Part shown: in pieces, positions 1-6,084 of the stretch | How the letters are laid out: each line of letters starts with the position of its first letter | Position numbering within the stretch: position 1 is the stretch's first letter | Assembly: GCA_021781255.1 (NCBI GenBank) | Contig: JAJXXG010000666.1 | Coordinates: 1 to 6,108 of the forward strand | Direction of reading: 5' to 3' | From: Acidobacteriota bacterium | GTDB lineage: Bacteria; Acidobacteriota; Terriglobia; Terriglobales; Acidobacteriaceae | DNA: 6,108 nucleotides | The notes under the pieces: generated by a model | The model's database searches: none | Seen by the model: the letters and a program-made list of their open reading frames with translations, nothing else | Told to the model about the DNA's origin: nothing | Position numbers and translations under genes: made by a program

Positions 1-2
1 CC

Positions 3-1040
3 CCCACCTCCCTGTGGAACGCCTCCGCCTCCGTCGATGAGCTCAACTATGCCATCGAGCATGGCGCCGTCGGCGCTACCTGCAATCCCTCGATCGCCGT
101 CAGCATCCTCAAAAAAGAGCTGCCCCGCTGGAAGCCGCGCCTGCTCGAACTCGCCGCCGCCGATCCCGCGCTCACCGAAGATGGGCTCGCCTGGCGCATC
201 GTCGAAGAGATCTCTGCCAACGCCGCGCGTCTCCTGCTCCCCGTCTTCGAACAGACAAAGGGCCATAATGGCCGCCTCTCCATCCAGACCGATCCCCGCA
301 ACTATCGCAGTGCCGCGGCCATGCTGCGGCAGGCCGTCAGCTTCAATCAGCTTGCGCCCAACATGATCGTCAAAATCGCCGCCACGGAGGCCGGCATTCC
401 CGCCATCGAGGAGGCCACCTATCGCGGCATCAGCATTAACGCAACCGTCAGTTTCACCCTCCCCCAGGCCATCGCCGTTGCTGAGGCCGTCGAACGCGGC
501 CTCAGACGGCGAGAGGCGGAGGGCTTGGATATCGCAACCATGGGGCCCGTCTGCACCCTCATGGTCGGACGCCTTGATGACTGGCTGAAGATCCTCCATG
601 ACAAGCACAACCTCTCGGTCGATCCCGGATACCTGGAGTGGGCGGGCGTTGCCGTCTTCAAGAAAACCTACAAAATCTACCGCGAGCGCGGCTACCGCCT
701 GCGGCTCCTGTCCGCCGCTTTTCGCAATCACATGCACTGGAGCGAATTGATCGGCGGCGATGTGGTAATTTCGCCTCCCTGCGTTTGGCAAAAGCGATAC
801 AACGCGAGCGATGTCGAAGTCATCGACCGCATCGGCACTCCGGTCGACCCGCGCATTGTCTCCACGCTGCTCGACAAATTCCCCGATTTCGCGCGCGCAT
901 ATAACGAGGGCGCAATGACGCCCGCTCAATTCGACGCCTTTGGCGCGACCCGGCGCACACTGCGGCAGTTTATTGCCGCGGTCGCGGAGATGGATGCGAT
1001 TGTGCGCGATGTGATCCTGCCCAATCCGGACACGGAGTAG
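3..1040 (+). CDS. Transaldolase-family protein, N-terminus cut off by window edge
   Basis: The frame is open from the left edge to a TAG at 1038-1040, giving 345 visible residues, so the start codon lies upstream. Transaldolases are cytosolic TIM-barrel enzymes that move a dihydroxyacetone unit between sugar phosphates in the pentose phosphate pathway. Family marks, numbered from the first visible residue: GAVGATCNPSI near 21-31 (the usual TTNP block), GRLSIQTDP near 90-98, MIVKIAAT near 121-128 with the Schiff-base lysine at 124 (bases 372-374), INATVSF near 145-151, and MVGRLDDWL near 187-195. Two positions are odd. The residue where I expect the catalytic Asp (WNDS in relatives I recall) is Ala7, in WNASAS. 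The position matching TalB Glu96 is Gln95. Lysine 124 and Thr148 are kept. The fold assignment is firm, but the exact reaction is not, since a transaldolase, an FSA-like aldolase or a weakened enzyme are all possible. Its 3' end converges on glpP. Confidence 0.86.
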   Translation, partial: PTSLWNASASVDELNYAIEHGAVGATCNPSIAVSILKKELPRWKPRLLELAAADPALTEDGLAWRIVEEISANAARLLLPVFEQTKGHNGRLSIQTDPRNYRSAAAMLRQAVSFNQLAPNMIVKIAATEAGIPAIEEATYRGISINATVSFTLPQAIAVAEAVERGLRRREAEGLDIATMGPVCTLMVGRLDDWLKILHDKHNLSVDPGYLEWAGVAVFKKTYKIYRERGYRLRLLSAAFRNHMHWSELIGGDVVISPPCVWQKRYNASDVEVIDRIGTPVDPRIVSTLLDKFPDFARAYNEGAMTPAQFDAFGATRRTLRQFIAAVAEMDAIVRDVILPNPDTE

Positions 1041-1070
1041 CGGGCAGCCTGCGCACGTGGCTGTTTCCCG
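1041..1070 (+). terminator. Possible hairpin just after the transaldolase stop
   Basis: The inverted repeat CGGGCAGCC (1041-1049) pairs with GGCTG (1059-1063) and, across a three-T bulge, with CCCG (1067-1070). The loop is nine bases. It begins one base after the TAG stop, where a terminator would be expected. There is no T-tract after it, so it is at best a weak intrinsic terminator or an mRNA-stabilising 3' hairpin. Confidence 0.3.
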
Positions 1071-1103
1071 ATGCTTCCAGATCCCGGTTCAGGTTGGGAA
1101 CGA

Positions 1104-1149
1104 GCCGCCGGAGCCAGCGGTCGCGCTTGTTGGCGCACTTGCCGGCGGC
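1104..1149 (-). terminator. Possible hairpin after the glpP stop
   Basis: A perfect 8-base inverted repeat, GCCGCCGG (1104-1111) with CCGGCGGC (1142-1149), encloses 30 bases. Inside these a second short pairing, GCCA (1113-1116) with TGGC (1131-1134), is possible. The structure starts two bases beyond the glpP stop codon on the minus strand. No T-run follows on either strand, so termination activity is only suggested by position and stem strength. Confidence 0.3.
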
Positions 1150-1150
1150 C

Positions 1151-1756
1151 TCACTTGATCCACATCTGGGGATGACTGGTGGAGATCGCGCTCAGTCCCT
1201 GCTGCAGCAGCGATTCGACCTGCTTCATGCTTGAAATCAATCCGCCCCCCACCACGGGCAGGTCCGTTGAGACCGTGCGCACCCGCTCGATCATCATGGG
1301 CGCAACCAGCGCCGGCAGAATCTCCAGCGCATGCACCGGCGTGTTGCGCAACTGGTTCGTGATCGTGTCCATGGCGCCTGAGTCCAGCAGAAACGTCCGC
1401 TGTATGCCATAGAGCCCGATGGCCAAAGCGTGGCGCAGCGGGTCCAGGTGCGTCGAGATGATGCCCGATGCGCCGATGCGCTTGAGGTAGTTCACCGCGT
1501 ACTTGTCGCGGGAGAATCCATTGAGCAGATCCAGATTCACCATCGGCGCCTTGCCTGCGCCGGTGATCTTCCGGATCATCGGCTCCAGGGTCTCCGGGTC
1601 GCCGGTCAGCAGATAGATCAGCCGGCTGCGCGACAGGATGGCCTGGTCTACAGACTCGGGCTTGCGAATGGCCGGAATAATCGGAGTTTCCGTGCAATAC
1701 ACCCGCAACGGTGTGAGGATCGGCGGCGCACCGTTTTTCGTAACTGCATCACCCAT
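1151..1756 (-). CDS. glpP: Glycerol-3-phosphate-responsive antiterminator (GlpP family)
   Basis: This gene codes for 201 residues, close to the roughly 190 usual for the family. In Bacillus, GlpP senses glycerol-3-phosphate and binds the glpD leader mRNA to prevent early termination; it is a cytosolic TIM-barrel-like protein with no separate RNA-binding domain. Family blocks are clear: IIPAIRKPESVDQA (26-39), VNLDLLNGFSRDK (73-85), GIISTH (98-103), QRTFLLDS (119-126), EILPAL (145-150), VVGGGLI (168-174, likely phosphate-binding) and AISTSHPQMW (190-199). The start is the ATG at 1756-1754. A purine-rich GGGAGG lies about six bases upstream as a good ribosome site, inside the end of lacI. ATGGGTGA is shared, so the two genes overlap by eight bases and are probably translationally coupled. 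No glycerol gene is nearby, so the controlled transcript is unknown. The family is certain; the ligand is inferred. Confidence 0.92.
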   Translation of the reverse strand: MGDAVTKNGAPPILTPLRVYCTETPIIPAIRKPESVDQAILSRSRLIYLLTGDPETLEPMIRKITGAGKAPMVNLDLLNGFSRDKYAVNYLKRIGASGIISTHLDPLRHALAIGLYGIQRTFLLDSGAMDTITNQLRNTPVHALEILPALVAPMMIERVRTVSTDLPVVGGGLISSMKQVESLLQQGLSAISTSHPQMWIK

Positions 1757-2858
1757 GCCTGCCCTCCCGTTTGGGCGCTCTGGCCGTCGATTCCCTTACG
1801 ATAAGCTCCGCCTGCACCTTGATCTGAGCCATCGACTCCTCGCCCGACATCAGCTTGAATAGGTTTTCCATTGCAATTTGTCCCATGCGCCGCATTGGCT
1901 GTCTTACCGTGGTCAGCGGAGGCGTCAGGTAGGCGGCGAAGAAAAGATCGTCAAAACCTGTCACCGACACATCTTTTGGAACTTTAAGCCCGCGAGCGCG
2001 GATTGCCTGCATTGCGCCCAGAGCGGTCATGTCGTTATAACAGCAAACCGCAGTTGGCGGATCGCCTGATTGCAGCAGCTTGCTCATGGCCTCGATTGCG
2101 CCGGACGGTAGCCCATTGCCTTCCACCGCCAGTTCGGGCGCGAAACGGATCCCGGCCTGGCTGAGCGCTTCTCTGTATCCTGCCAGCCGTTCGGTGTCCG
2201 ACTGGTAACCGCCCCGGTCGCCGATATAGGCAATCCTCCGGTGTCCCAGCCCGATCAGGTGCTCGGTTGCTGCGCGGGCGCCCTCAAGATTGGCGATCAT
2301 GACAGAGTGAACAAATTCGCCCGGGTATTGATCGTTAACCAATACGATGGGCACATCCAGCTCCTTTAGCAGCGGAAGATACAGCGTCCCCACGCGAGAA
2401 GATGTTACGACCATGCCATCGACGCGCCGCTCCGCAAGCTCTTGCACCACGCGGCGCTCCCGTGCCGGATCAGCGTGCGAGTTGGCGAGGAAAACCGCAT
2501 ACCCGCGATCGCTGGCAATCTCCTCGATGCCGCAGGTAACTTCGCCGGCAAAAGGATCGTTGACGGTGGTGACGACCAGCCCCACAGTGCGCGTACGCCG
2601 CGTGACCAGGCCGCGTGCCACCGCGCTGGCACGATAGCCCTGATCCGCTGCAATTTTGCGAATTCTGGCCGCGGTCTCCGCATTGACCAGGGGGCTGTTC
2701 TGCAGCGCCCGCGAAACGGTCGGATGCGAGACATGCGCCAGGCGCGCGATGTCCTTGATGGAGGGCGGGCGCAGAGGCGGTCGGTCGGGCAGCCGCAGAG
2801 CGCGCCTGATTCCTGCGCGCGGAGTTCCTGCGGCCCGGTCTCCGTCTTTCTCCGCCAT
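1749..2858 (-). CDS. LacI-family transcriptional repressor
   Basis: This gene codes for 369 residues. It has an N-terminal helix-turn-helix at about 33-54 (KDIARLAHVSHPTVSRAL) and a hinge helix near 76-84 (YRASAVARGL) that would enter the minor groove. From about 90 to 355 follows a two-lobed periplasmic-binding-like sensor domain. Ligand-pocket family marks are NDPF (100-103), TERLAGYREAL (222-232), YNDMTALGA (274-282) and VTGFDD (299-304). The protein should dimerise and bind operator DNA until a small molecule, commonly a sugar or sugar phosphate, releases or tightens it. The effector is not readable. An arginine-rich tail of about 32 residues precedes the DNA-binding domain, longer than usual, and no other ATG, GTG or TTG lies between ATG 2858 and the helix-turn-helix. 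A GTG at 2879 is the only close alternative. It is the first gene of an operon with glpP and is divergent from the permease. Confidence 0.92.
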   Translation of the reverse strand: MAEKDGDRAAGTPRAGIRRALRLPDRPPLRPPSIKDIARLAHVSHPTVSRALQNSPLVNAETAARIRKIAADQGYRASAVARGLVTRRTRTVGLVVTTVNDPFAGEVTCGIEEIASDRGYAVFLANSHADPARERRVVQELAERRVDGMVVTSSRVGTLYLPLLKELDVPIVLVNDQYPGEFVHSVMIANLEGARAATEHLIGLGHRRIAYIGDRGGYQSDTERLAGYREALSQAGIRFAPELAVEGNGLPSGAIEAMSKLLQSGDPPTAVCCYNDMTALGAMQAIRARGLKVPKDVSVTGFDDLFFAAYLTPPLTTVRQPMRRMGQIAMENLFKLMSGEESMAQIKVQAELIVRESTARAPKREGRHG

Positions 2859-2875
2859 GAGTCGAACCCCAAAGT

Positions 2876-2887
2876 GCACACGTGTAC
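2876..2887. promoter_or_regulatory. Candidate LacI-type operator upstream of lacI
   Basis: GCACACGTGTAC is a CG-centred palindrome with five of six pairs matching and a perfect core ACACGTGT at 2878-2885. It lies 18 bases upstream of the lacI start, in the gap between lacI and the divergent permease. CG-centred palindromes are typical LacI-family operators, and autoregulation is common in this family. A TTGACG that could act as a -35 for lacI is at 2927-2922 on the minus strand, but the matching -10 is poor. Functional assignment is inference. Confidence 0.35.
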
Positions 2888-2945
2888 GGCAGCCCTCAGT
2901 CTCCCCGAACCCACGCTCCCGCGTCAATGCCCCCGGTCGGGCCGT

Positions 2946-2951
2946 AATAAT
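2946..2951 (+). promoter_or_regulatory. Possible -10 element of the permease promoter
   Basis: AATAAT matches five of six bases of the sigma-70 -10 consensus and sits in the only AT-rich patch of the gap, 19 bases before the permease ATG. No good -35 is found at the usual distance, so this is weak evidence for a promoter that may need an activator or a different sigma factor. Confidence 0.25.
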
Positions 2952-2953
2952 CT

Positions 2954-2967
2954 GGATACCGGTAGCC
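2954..2967. promoter_or_regulatory. Candidate operator just upstream of the permease start
   Basis: GGATACCGGTAGCC is a CG-centred palindrome with six of seven pairs matching and a perfect core TACCGGTA at 2957-2964. It lies three bases before the permease ATG and just downstream of the possible -10, about where transcription would begin, so a bound repressor would block the permease. Its half-sites do not resemble those of the palindrome at 2876-2887, so one protein may not recognise both. Confidence 0.3.
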
Positions 2968-2970
2968 TTC

Positions 2971-4434
2971 ATGTTGCCAAACCATCCTGTATCCACCGGA
3001 CCGGAGAACGGCCGGAACCCGCCCGATTCAGCCGCGGATGCGCTCCAGCGCCGTGTTGGCCTGCGCTCCGCCGTACTCTTCAACATGCTGGAGATGATTG
3101 GCGTAGGGCCGTTTATTACGCTTCCACTGGTCATACTCGCTGCGGGATTTCAGCTCTCCTTGTGGGCTTGGATGCTCGGAGCGGCGATCGCGATTGCAGA
3201 CGGCCTGGTTTGGGCAGAATTAGGCGCCGCTTTTCCACGCGCAGGCGGTTCGTATGCATTTTTGCGCGAGATCTATGGCCCGGACCGTGCCGGCAACTGG
3301 CTCAGTTTTCTCTATGTGTGGCAGGTGGGTTTTACGGCGCCGCTTTCGATTGCTTCGGGCTGCATCGGCCTTACCGGCTTTCTGGCCGTTTTTTGGCCCG
3401 GACTGGAACGGACGCCTCTGCCGGCCTTCCCGGGGATTCACTTCGCGCAGTTTGCGGCGACCGGAGCCTGCCTGCTGGTCACGGTGCTGCTCTATCGCAA
3501 CATCCGCTCGGTTGCGCGCATGGCCTGGGTGCTCTTTGCCGGTGTGATAGCGGCTCTTGCCGGCGTCATCGTTTCAGGATTTGCTCAATCGGCTGCGCGC
3601 GGCGGCTGGCATATTCCAGCTGCCTCTTCTCTCTCCGCTTCCCTGGGATCGCTGGGAGGGCTCGCGCAGGCTACCCTTCTGGCGACTTATTGCTACTGGG
3701 GCTACTACAACATCTGTTTTCTTGCCGCCGAGGTGCGGCGGCCGGAGCGGACGATTCCGCGCGCGATCCTGCTCTCGGTCATCTTTGTAGGTGCTTTGTA
3801 CGTTTTAATGAATCTCGCCGTCCTGCCCTCGCTGGGAGGCGCGGCCGGCCGTGCCGCTTCATCCGCGTTCCCGCACGGTCAGCTTGTCGCCGATATTGCC
3901 CGTTCCGCCTTTGGTCGATGGGCCGGCTTCACCATTGCCGCGCTCATTGTCTGGACCGCGTTTGCCAGCGTCTTCTCGCTGCAGCTGGGCTACTCGCGCG
4001 TGCCCTACGCCGCTGCCCGTGACGGTAACTATTTTGGCTATCTTGCCGCGGTTCATCCTCGGCACGGCATTCCTCACCGGTCGCTTGTTGTTCTGGGACT
4101 GGCGGGGGCATTTTTCTGCTTTTTCTCGCTGACGCAGGTGATTACGCTGCTGGTGATCACGCGCATTCTGCTGCAGTTCTTGCTGCAGCAGATCGGCGTC
4201 GTCTATCTGCGCCTGCGTCGGCCGGATCTGCCGCGCCCTTTCCGCATGCCGCTGTTTCCGCTGCCGCCGCTGTTTGCGATGGCTGGCTTCGGATTTCTGC
4301 TGGTCTACCGCTCCCATGCGCTCAAGGAACTGGCGGTGGCGGCAGGCATTGCCGCGTCGGGAACGCTGGTTTATCTGCTGCGGGCGCGGCGGCTCGGGCA
4401 GTGGCCGTTTGCAGGCTCCAGAACGGCAGGGTGA
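2971..4434 (+). CDS. APC-superfamily amino acid permease
   Basis: This gene codes for 487 residues with about twelve membrane helices: roughly 34-58, 63-84, 111-141, 158-174, 184-204, 231-251, 264-284, 315-338, 370-386, 388-411, 428-446 and 451-470. APC permeases are inner-membrane secondary carriers that move amino acids or polyamines by symport or exchange. Family signatures are MIGVGPFITLP (42-52, the unwound part of helix 1), FPRAGGSYAFLREIYG (88-103), YWGYYNICFLAAEVRRPERT (242-261, helix 6 and its loop) and YSRVPYAAARDGNYFGYLA (341-359) followed by HPRHGIPHRS (362-371). The substrate cannot be read from sequence. ATG 2971 was chosen because it gives the short hydrophilic N-terminus usual for the family. 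The frame is open upstream and an ATG at 2857 exists, but using it would overlap lacI. The ribosome site is weak. It is divergent from lacI with two palindromes between, so regulation by that repressor is plausible. Confidence 0.92.
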   Translation: MLPNHPVSTGPENGRNPPDSAADALQRRVGLRSAVLFNMLEMIGVGPFITLPLVILAAGFQLSLWAWMLGAAIAIADGLVWAELGAAFPRAGGSYAFLREIYGPDRAGNWLSFLYVWQVGFTAPLSIASGCIGLTGFLAVFWPGLERTPLPAFPGIHFAQFAATGACLLVTVLLYRNIRSVARMAWVLFAGVIAALAGVIVSGFAQSAARGGWHIPAASSLSASLGSLGGLAQATLLATYCYWGYYNICFLAAEVRRPERTIPRAILLSVIFVGALYVLMNLAVLPSLGGAAGRAASSAFPHGQLVADIARSAFGRWAGFTIAALIVWTAFASVFSLQLGYSRVPYAAARDGNYFGYLAAVHPRHGIPHRSLVVLGLAGAFFCFFSLTQVITLLVITRILLQFLLQQIGVVYLRLRRPDLPRPFRMPLFPLPPLFAMAGFGFLLVYRSHALKELAVAAGIAASGTLVYLLRARRLGQWPFAGSRTAG

Positions 4435-4443
4435 GATGCGGAA

Positions 4444-4483
4444 GCCGGCGAATTGCCGGCCCAGCGGCCGCTGTTATGGCCGC
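4444..4483. terminator. Two tandem GC-rich hairpins between convergent genes
   Basis: The first hairpin is GCCGGC (4444-4449), loop GAATT, GCCGGC (4455-4460). The second is GCGGCC (4464-4469), an eight-base loop, GGCCGC (4478-4483). They lie between the permease stop (4432-4434) and the stop of the minus-strand membrane protein; the second hairpin contains that TAA at 4476-4474. They are placed to serve as a bidirectional terminator or as 3' stabilising stems. Neither strand shows a clear T-run, so intrinsic termination is not certain. Confidence 0.45.
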
Positions 4484-5991
4484 GGGGCGCGCAGAATGCG
4501 AACGGCCGCATTTTCCTGGGCTATGGCGAAGCCGCACGGTATGGTGCCGTCGAGCGCGGCTGCGACAAACGGAGACTCGGCGCGAAGCACGGTATTAGGG
4601 TGGGCGCTGTGATGGCTTGTGGCTGCGGCTGAGGCGGCACGGTAGAGAACAACGTATCGGGCATGAAAGCGGGCCAGCGTTGCAGCCACGGTAGCGCAGT
4701 CCCAGGTGATGCGGCTGTACTCGGAGTCGACCAGGGCCACGGTGGGATGGCCGAGAGCAAAGCCGGTTGCCTGACCATCCTCTGCCAGAAGCACCTCGTC
4801 GGCCGTAGTGTGGTTGCGCAGCCATTGCGTCAGCGGCTGGCCGGAGGCGGTGGGCGCGGCAAAATCGGCGGAGACAATCTGGTCGGGAGCCGGTTGCGGG
4901 GCCATGGCCAGGTCGCGCGCGTTGGCGGCTATTACTCCCAGGCCGAGCAGAACGAGCACGGTGAGGAGCGCCGCGCGCATGGGACGGAAGGCGATGCGGC
5001 GGTCCAGTGCGCCGATGAAGACAGCGAAGAGCAGCAGGTAGAAGGGAAGCATGGGCAGGAACATGCGGCCTCCGAAGGTAATGTCGGAGTGAAGGCCGGC
5101 CCAGATCATGGCCGCCGTATAGATCAAAACCAGGAGAACCGGCAGAAGCGTCTGACGCCGGAGCGCCGGAGCCGGAGCATCGGCGGGAGCAGGCGCGGTG
5201 AAGACGATGGTCGCCAGAACGCTGAGCGCGATCAGAGCGGCGATCACGGTTCCCTCGCCGTAGCCGAGCGAGAGCGCATGGTTGCCAAGGAACAGGTGGT
5301 AGTGGCCCGCGCAGTAGATCCACAGCACGGATTGCAGGGAGTGATGAACCACCAGATCGTTGCCACCTCTCCAATTGCCGGCGATGCGGAGGTTGCGCGC
5401 GGCCAGCGCCAGCGCAATCCCGATGGGCAGCAGGTAGAGCGCGGCCAGCATCAGCCGCGGTCGCGACGGGCGCAGAAGAAAACCGGCGCACAGATAGACG
5501 GCCAGCGCCAGGACGATGAAGTATCCGGCATAACGGACCCAGCAGGCAAGGCCGGCGAGGGAAAGGATGCATGCGGACGGCAGAGGGCGAAAGCGGCCGC
5601 AGGCCAGCTCGGCCTCAATCCAGAAGAGTCCGTCAGCGACGCCGACGATAAGCAGGGTAAAGAGCGGCTCCGACAGGATGGAAGTGGCGAAGCCAAGCAG
5701 AGTTGCGTTGGCGAGGAAGAGAATGAGGATGAAGATCCGGACGAGAGGCGCGGCGCGCAACTGAATCAGGCCGATGGCGAGGAGGGCCGCGGTCAGGGCG
5801 AAAGACAGCATGGAAACGAGGCGTCCGGCGAGCTCGAGGTTAGCCGCAAAATGCCCCAGCGCCGCGATGGCGAGAGGGTAAAGCGGGGGAAAGGTTGTGA
5901 GCGGCGCCGGCATCTGGCCGTGGCTGCGTTCCACGTCGAAAAAGATGAGTGCGGTGCGGATGCCGTGGCCCGTGCGGATGTTTTGCGCCAC
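4474..5991 (-). CDS. Polytopic membrane glycosyltransferase, GT39/GT-C-like; 5' end uncertain
   Basis: From a GTG at 5991-5989 this frame gives 505 residues. It has about ten membrane helices between 35 and 356 and then a soluble domain of about 150 residues (360-505) that should face the periplasm. GT-C enzymes use polyprenyl-phosphate sugars to glycosylate proteins or lipids at the outer face of the inner membrane. Marks of the type are NIRTGHG (4-10), PAPLTTFPPLYPLAI (28-42), ILSEPLFTLLIVG (105-117), FGGRMFLPMLPFYLL (306-320) and a C-terminal stretch with QWLRNHTTADEVLLAEDG (389-406). The acceptor and donor are unknown, and a non-catalytic relative is possible. The start is doubtful. No ribosome site precedes the GTG, and the same frame upstream reads PLENDSYQFLS, which looks like the conserved acidic loop after helix 1. 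An expected first helix is therefore missing from the window. Its 3' end converges on the permease. Confidence 0.72.
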   Translation of the reverse strand: MAQNIRTGHGIRTALIFFDVERSHGQMPAPLTTFPPLYPLAIAALGHFAANLELAGRLVSMLSFALTAALLAIGLIQLRAAPLVRIFILILFLANATLLGFATSILSEPLFTLLIVGVADGLFWIEAELACGRFRPLPSACILSLAGLACWVRYAGYFIVLALAVYLCAGFLLRPSRPRLMLAALYLLPIGIALALAARNLRIAGNWRGGNDLVVHHSLQSVLWIYCAGHYHLFLGNHALSLGYGEGTVIAALIALSVLATIVFTAPAPADAPAPALRRQTLLPVLLVLIYTAAMIWAGLHSDITFGGRMFLPMLPFYLLLFAVFIGALDRRIAFRPMRAALLTVLVLLGLGVIAANARDLAMAPQPAPDQIVSADFAAPTASGQPLTQWLRNHTTADEVLLAEDGQATGFALGHPTVALVDSEYSRITWDCATVAATLARFHARYVVLYRAASAAATSHHSAHPNTVLRAESPFVAAALDGTIPCGFAIAQENAAVRILRAPRP

Positions 5992-6084
5992 CGAGAGGAA
6001 CTGATAACTGTCGTTTTCGAGAGGCGAATGCGCCGCCGCTCGTCCCTTTGGGGGCGACCTTCGGAGCGACCGATCATGAACCGG
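5992..6084 (-). other. In-frame coding-like extension of the membrane protein without a start codon
   Basis: Reading upstream of GTG 5991 in the same frame, 31 codons are open up to a TAG at 6087-6085, and none is ATG, GTG or TTG. The part next to the gene reads AHSPLENDSYQFLS. Its Asp-Ser-Tyr resembles the acidic first periplasmic loop of GT39-like enzymes. Farther upstream the translation turns Arg/Pro-rich (RSLRRSPPKGRAAA) and has no hydrophobic helix in any minus frame. This suggests a 5' truncation, a frameshift (an AAAA run lies at 6017-6014) or an error in the sequence. Confidence 0.4.

Noticed and set aside
1041..1150. A possible small RNA or tRNA in the convergent gap
   Set aside because: A GGTTCAGG string recalls a T-loop, but there is no acceptor stem or anticodon arm. 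Only two hairpins without T-tracts are seen.
1089..1697. A 202-codon minus-strand frame under glpP
   Set aside because: It is an alternative frame of the glpP coding region with His/Arg/Ala-rich composition and no recognisable motif.
2656..2970. Upstream extension of the permease frame to 2656 or to the ATG at 2857
   Set aside because: The added residues are basic and low in family resemblance and would lie over lacI and the operator region. ATG 2971 gives the usual short permease N-terminus.
2859..3134. Upstream extension of the lacI frame to an ATG at 3134 (461 residues)
   Set aside because: The extra 92 residues show no LacI features and would overlap the permease start. ATG 2858 gives a more normal protein.
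2442..4022. A 526-codon open frame on the plus strand overlapping lacI and the permease
   Set aside because: It is out of frame with the permease, Arg/Cys-rich and without any family resemblance. It is a high-GC shadow of the permease and antisense to lacI.
4595..5572. A 325-codon minus-strand frame under the membrane glycosyltransferase
   Set aside because: It is Arg/Pro/Ser-rich with no hydrophobic pattern, a frame-shifted shadow of the real membrane protein.
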